Part shown: positions 61,054-64,000 of the stretch, in pieces
Numbering within the stretch: the stretch's first letter is position 1
Layout of the letters: every line of letters starts with the position of its first letter
Assembly: GCA_002428985.1 (NCBI GenBank)
Contig: DIYL01000054.1
Coordinates: 1 to 64,000 of the forward strand
DNA from: Anaerolineales bacterium UBA6055
Lineage (GTDB): Bacteria > Chloroflexota > Anaerolineae > Aggregatilineales > Phototrophicaceae
Reading direction: 5' to 3'
Length of the DNA stretch: 64,000 bases
The notes under the pieces: model-generated
The model's database searches: none
What the model saw: the letters and a program-made list of their open reading frames with translations, nothing else
What the model was told of the DNA's origin: nothing
Translations under genes and position numbers: made by a program

Positions 61054-64000
61054 TTAGTTTTTCCGCAAATCCTGATAGCCCAATGCTTTAACCTCTGTCC
61101 AGAATGTCTCGACATTATCCAGTTTGATTTCATCATAACCACGGATGATGTCGGGAAGTTCCGCGAGTTTCACAACTGTGTTGTATGATTCAGGTGTCAT
61201 GTCGTTGAGTGCGTCAAAAATCAGTTGGCGATATTGTGGGATGAGTGCGCGTTCAATTTTGCGGACGTGATCATAACCGAAGATGTCGAAGGCTGTTCCA
61301 CGTAGGCCTTTCATACGCACAAGCAGTCGATAGGCGTTATCAAACCATTTGCCAAACTTCATTTTCTTTTTTATGCCAAATGCCTTAAAAATCGGTGGAT
61401 GCAAATTATAGTGGATGGTTGCATTTGCACCAAATTGATCTGCTAGTGCATTGTGAACTTCCGATTTTAAGCTCAGACGAGCGACCTCATATTCATCTTT
61501 GTATGCCATTAACTTAAATAAATAGCGAGCGACTGCTTCACTTAAGGCTGTATTATCTGGACGGACGGCTTGCTCTTTGTCATAAACAGCTTTGACATCA
61601 TTGACATATTGTTGAGCGTAGGCTTCATTTTGGTATTCAATCAACTCCGGTACTCTAATTTCGAGCAGGCGTTTTAGTTCACCATCTGCGCCGATACGAT
61701 CAATCATTTTCCGGGCAATGGGGGATAGATCGGGTTGAATGTTGATTTTGCTACCTGTATCGAGTTCTAGTTCTGCAAGCCATGCTGGATCGGCGACTGC
61801 TAACCGTCCCACACGAAATGCATTGATGTTGAGATCAACTTTTACACCGTTAAGTTTAATTGCTTGTTCCAAAGCTTCGGCTGACATCGGGAATAAACCA
61901 GATTGATAAGCTGCACCGATGACAATCATGTTTGCCATCATGTGATTATCAAAGAGGCTTTCTGCTAATCCAATTGCATCAAAATAGACATTGTCACCTG
62001 CCATCGTTTGACGATTGATGATTTCGAGCAAGCGATCTTTTTCAGGAAACTCGACAGTTGTGTCTCTTACCATTTCACCTGTCGGGACTTTACTAGTGCT
62101 GACAATAGCGATACTACGGTTCGGGTTGGAACGCACAAGATTTTTCGGTGAGGTTGCTGTGAGCACATCGAATACAAGGAACGCATCAGTAGTTGCATTG
62201 GCGACTTTGTTGGAAATTTCAAGGGGCTCACGCGTAATCTTAAGATTGGAGACGACTGGACCACCCTTTTGCGAGAGTCCAGTTTGGTCAAGGGCGCGGA
62301 TATGATAACCATCAAGTACGGCCGCTGTACCAATCACTTGATTGGATGTGACAACGCCTGTCCCACCAATGCCCATCAGTAACACATTGGAATTGTCACC
62401 GATGTGTCGTGCTGGTTCAGGTATATCACGATCAACAACGAAGGTCTTTTGCTGTTTGTTGGGTTGGTTCTCATCAGGGATAATGGTGATGAATGCCGGA
62501 CAGTTGCCGTCTAAACAGGTGTAGTCTTTGTTACAAGACGATTGATGAATCTGGGTTTTGCGTCCAAATTCAGTTTCAACAGGTTGTACACTGAGGCAAT
62601 TCGACTTAACACCACAGTCACCACATCCTTCACAGACTGCTTCGTTGATGAAAACGCGTAAGGATGGGTCTGCGGCATACCCTCGTTTGCGTTTACGGCG
62701 TAAATTAGCTGCACATTCTTGATCGTAAATGAGTACTGTGACGCCCGGCGTATCGCGTAAAATGAGTTGAGCTTCTTCGAGCTGTTCTCTGTCCCATACA
62801 TCAACACCTTCTGCCCACCTTGCTTGTGGCGAAAACTTAGATGGATCGGATGATACAACGATCGTTTTTTGTACACCTTCGGCATGTAGCATTCGTGTCA
62901 TTTCTGGGACAGGCATAATGCCATCGGCTTCTTGTCCGCCGGTCATGGCTACTGCCGAGTTATATAGCACTTTGTAGGTGATATTTGCGCCGACAGCAAT
63001 TGCCTGACGAATAGCGAGTGACCCACTATGGGCGAATGTACCATCACCAATATTTTGATACATATGATTGGTATCGGTAAAGAATGATGCCCCGACCCAA
63101 TTCACACCTTCACCACCCATCTGGGTTACTCCAGACGTATCTCTATCCATCAATAGGCTTAATGTGTGGCAACCGATGCCTGCCATTGCCATTGAACCCT
63201 CAGGTACTAAAGTTGAGCGGTTATGGGGACATCCCGAACAGAAATAAGGCTGACGCGATAGAATCGGGATGGCACCAAGATCTGGCAAAACGGCAATTTC
63301 TTTGAGACGTTGCTCGATTTGGGGCAGGCGGATACGTTCTTCTATACGGCGGGCAATCACTTTAACTATATCATCAGCATCTAATTCGGTATCGGCTTTG
63401 ACGAGCTTTCGTCCGTTTTCATCTTTTTTACCCACGATACGAGGCGCATCACGTTTGCCGTAAAGGGCTTCTTTACAGAACATTTCGATGAAGGAACGTT
63501 TCTCTTCGATGACGAGGATTTCTTCAAGGTCATCCGCGAATTCGCTTAAAATTTGGGGTTCAATCGGGAAGATCATGCCAAGTTTGAGTAAGCGGATGCC
63601 ATGTCGTTCAAGATCACCATCACTTAGCCCGATTTCCATAAGTGCCTGACGCACATCATAATAGGTCTTGCCTGCTGAAATAATGCCGAGCCACGCATCT
63701 TTGGTTGTAACGGTGATCTGATTGACTTTGTTCACACGTGCAAATTCGAGTGCTGCATCAAGGCGGGCTTCGTGGACTTCTTTTTCTTGTTGGAGACTAT
63801 AGGGTGCGAGTAGGGCGGTGTTTTGTGTCGGTTGAAATGGTTGACCGTTAATCGTAAATTCTGGCGTTGTGATGGTTACACGATTGGGTGAAACTTCGGC
63901 ACTACTATATTCATCAGCAACATTTGTCACAATTTTAAAACCAACCCACAAACCCGAATAACGCGACATTTCAAATCCGAGCCGCCCAAGGTCAAGAATT
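61054..64000 (-). CDS. Indolepyruvate:ferredoxin oxidoreductase-like protein (5' end beyond window)
   Basis: The frame is open to the right window edge and beyond, upstream of the internal ATG at 63969 (ILDLGRLGFEMSRYSGLWVG reads through), so the N-terminal pyrimidine domain is missing. Present are the TPP-binding region with GCHTLSLLMD and EGVNWVGASFF, the 4Fe-4S cluster motif CEGCGDCGVKSNCLSV plus a second CNKDYTCLDGNCP, and the gamma-type domain with GIGGTGVVTSNQVIG. Fused indolepyruvate ferredoxin oxidoreductases oxidise aryl-2-oxoacids to CoA esters while reducing ferredoxin. The family call is strong and the substrate is inferred. Confidence 0.9.
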   Translation of the reverse strand, partial: ILDLGRLGFEMSRYSGLWVGFKIVTNVADEYSSAEVSPNRVTITTPEFTINGQPFQPTQNTALLAPYSLQQEKEVHEARLDAALEFARVNKVNQITVTTKDAWLGIISAGKTYYDVRQALMEIGLSDGDLERHGIRLLKLGMIFPIEPQILSEFADDLEEILVIEEKRSFIEMFCKEALYGKRDAPRIVGKKDENGRKLVKADTELDADDIVKVIARRIEERIRLPQIEQRLKEIAVLPDLGAIPILSRQPYFCSGCPHNRSTLVPEGSMAMAGIGCHTLSLLMDRDTSGVTQMGGEGVNWVGASFFTDTNHMYQNIGDGTFAHSGSLAIRQAIAVGANITYKVLYNSAVAMTGGQEADGIMPVPEMTRMLHAEGVQKTIVVSSDPSKFSPQARWAEGVDVWDREQLEEAQLILRDTPGVTVLIYDQECAANLRRKRKRGYAADPSLRVFINEAVCEGCGDCGVKSNCLSVQPVETEFGRKTQIHQSSCNKDYTCLDGNCPAFITIIPDENQPNKQQKTFVVDRDIPEPARHIGDNSNVLLMGIGGTGVVTSNQVIGTAAVLDGYHIRALDQTGLSQKGGPVVSNLKITREPLEISNKVANATTDAFLVFDVLTATSPKNLVRSNPNRSIAIVSTSKVPTGEMVRDTTVEFPEKDRLLEIINRQTMAGDNVYFDAIGLAESLFDNHMMANMIVIGAAYQSGLFPMSAEALEQAIKLNGVKVDLNINAFRVGRLAVADPAWLAELELDTGSKINIQPDLSPIARKMIDRIGADGELKRLLEIRVPELIEYQNEAYAQQYVNDVKAVYDKEQAVRPDNTALSEAVARYLFKLMAYKDEYEVARLSLKSEVHNALADQFGANATIHYNLHPPIFKAFGIKKKMKFGKWFDNAYRLLVRMKGLRGTAFDIFGYDHVRKIERALIPQYRQLIFDALNDMTPESYNTVVKLAELPDIIRGYDEIKLDNVETFWTEVKALGYQDLRKN

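Overview
The window is a 64 kb stretch of a bacterial chromosome of moderate-to-low GC with dense genes on both strands, short operons and ordinary Shine-Dalgarno sites. No rRNA, tRNA, CRISPR array, intact insertion sequence or phage module was recognised. The gene mix points to a heterotrophic member of the Chloroflexota, probably Anaerolineae-like: a Ser/Thr kinase fused to a STAND-type ATPase and TPRs, a CHASE2 kinase flanked by FecR/SH3-like secreted proteins, many Gfo/Idh/MocA dehydrogenases, MalF/MalG transporters without a local ATPase, an indolepyruvate:ferredoxin oxidoreductase and a large Asp-box (BNR) protein. This placement is inferred from gene content only.

Layout. 1-7.3 kb: start of an MFS transporter, a BNR/VPS10-like repeat protein, an FAD oxidoreductase, an orphan protein and an IlvD/Edd sugar-acid dehydratase. 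7.3-13.5 kb: a gap with a helically phased 21-bp repeat, an orphan gene, a MerR regulator with its own stretched-spacer promoter followed by a frameshifted VOC gene, a two-subunit aconitase X, PPK2 and an AlkD-like protein. 13.7-18 kb: a polyprenyl synthase and a gene-poor AT-rich island with a possible MACPF-like pore-forming protein, a 40-residue membrane peptide and decayed coding sequence. 18-24 kb: a COG0523 GTPase next to a cysteine-free ribosomal protein L28 (a zinc-starvation signature), an amidohydrolase plus iron alcohol dehydrogenase pair, cutC and an aldo/keto reductase. 24-33.8 kb: a DMT permease, a GH5-like hydrolase, sugar isomerase/dehydrogenase genes, an MFS transporter overlapping a blasticidin-S-deaminase-like gene, and two tandem quinone-reductase-like MDR genes.

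33.8-48.4 kb is a carbohydrate-use region. A ROK regulator is divergent from a DUF3604/PHP-like gene, followed by binding protein - permease - permease - PfkB kinase - GH4 glycosidase. Facing these are three Gfo/Idh/MocA dehydrogenases, a ThuA-like gene and a DUF3179 gene. The DUF3179 gene is the most striking find: one reading frame is interrupted by a single in-frame TGA exactly where the family carries the first Cys of a CxxC motif, and a hairpin with a GU-containing loop lies about 17-34 nt downstream. It is a candidate selenoprotein (UxxC).

48.5-64 kb holds signalling and energy genes: FecR - CHASE2/PAS histidine kinase - FecR, a 3-hydroxyisobutyrate-dehydrogenase-like enzyme, the kinase-STAND-TPR protein, a GlcD-like FAD oxidase, an isochorismatase-fold protein that appears to lack its catalytic cysteine and is fused to membrane segments, and a truncated indolepyruvate:ferredoxin oxidoreductase running off the right edge.
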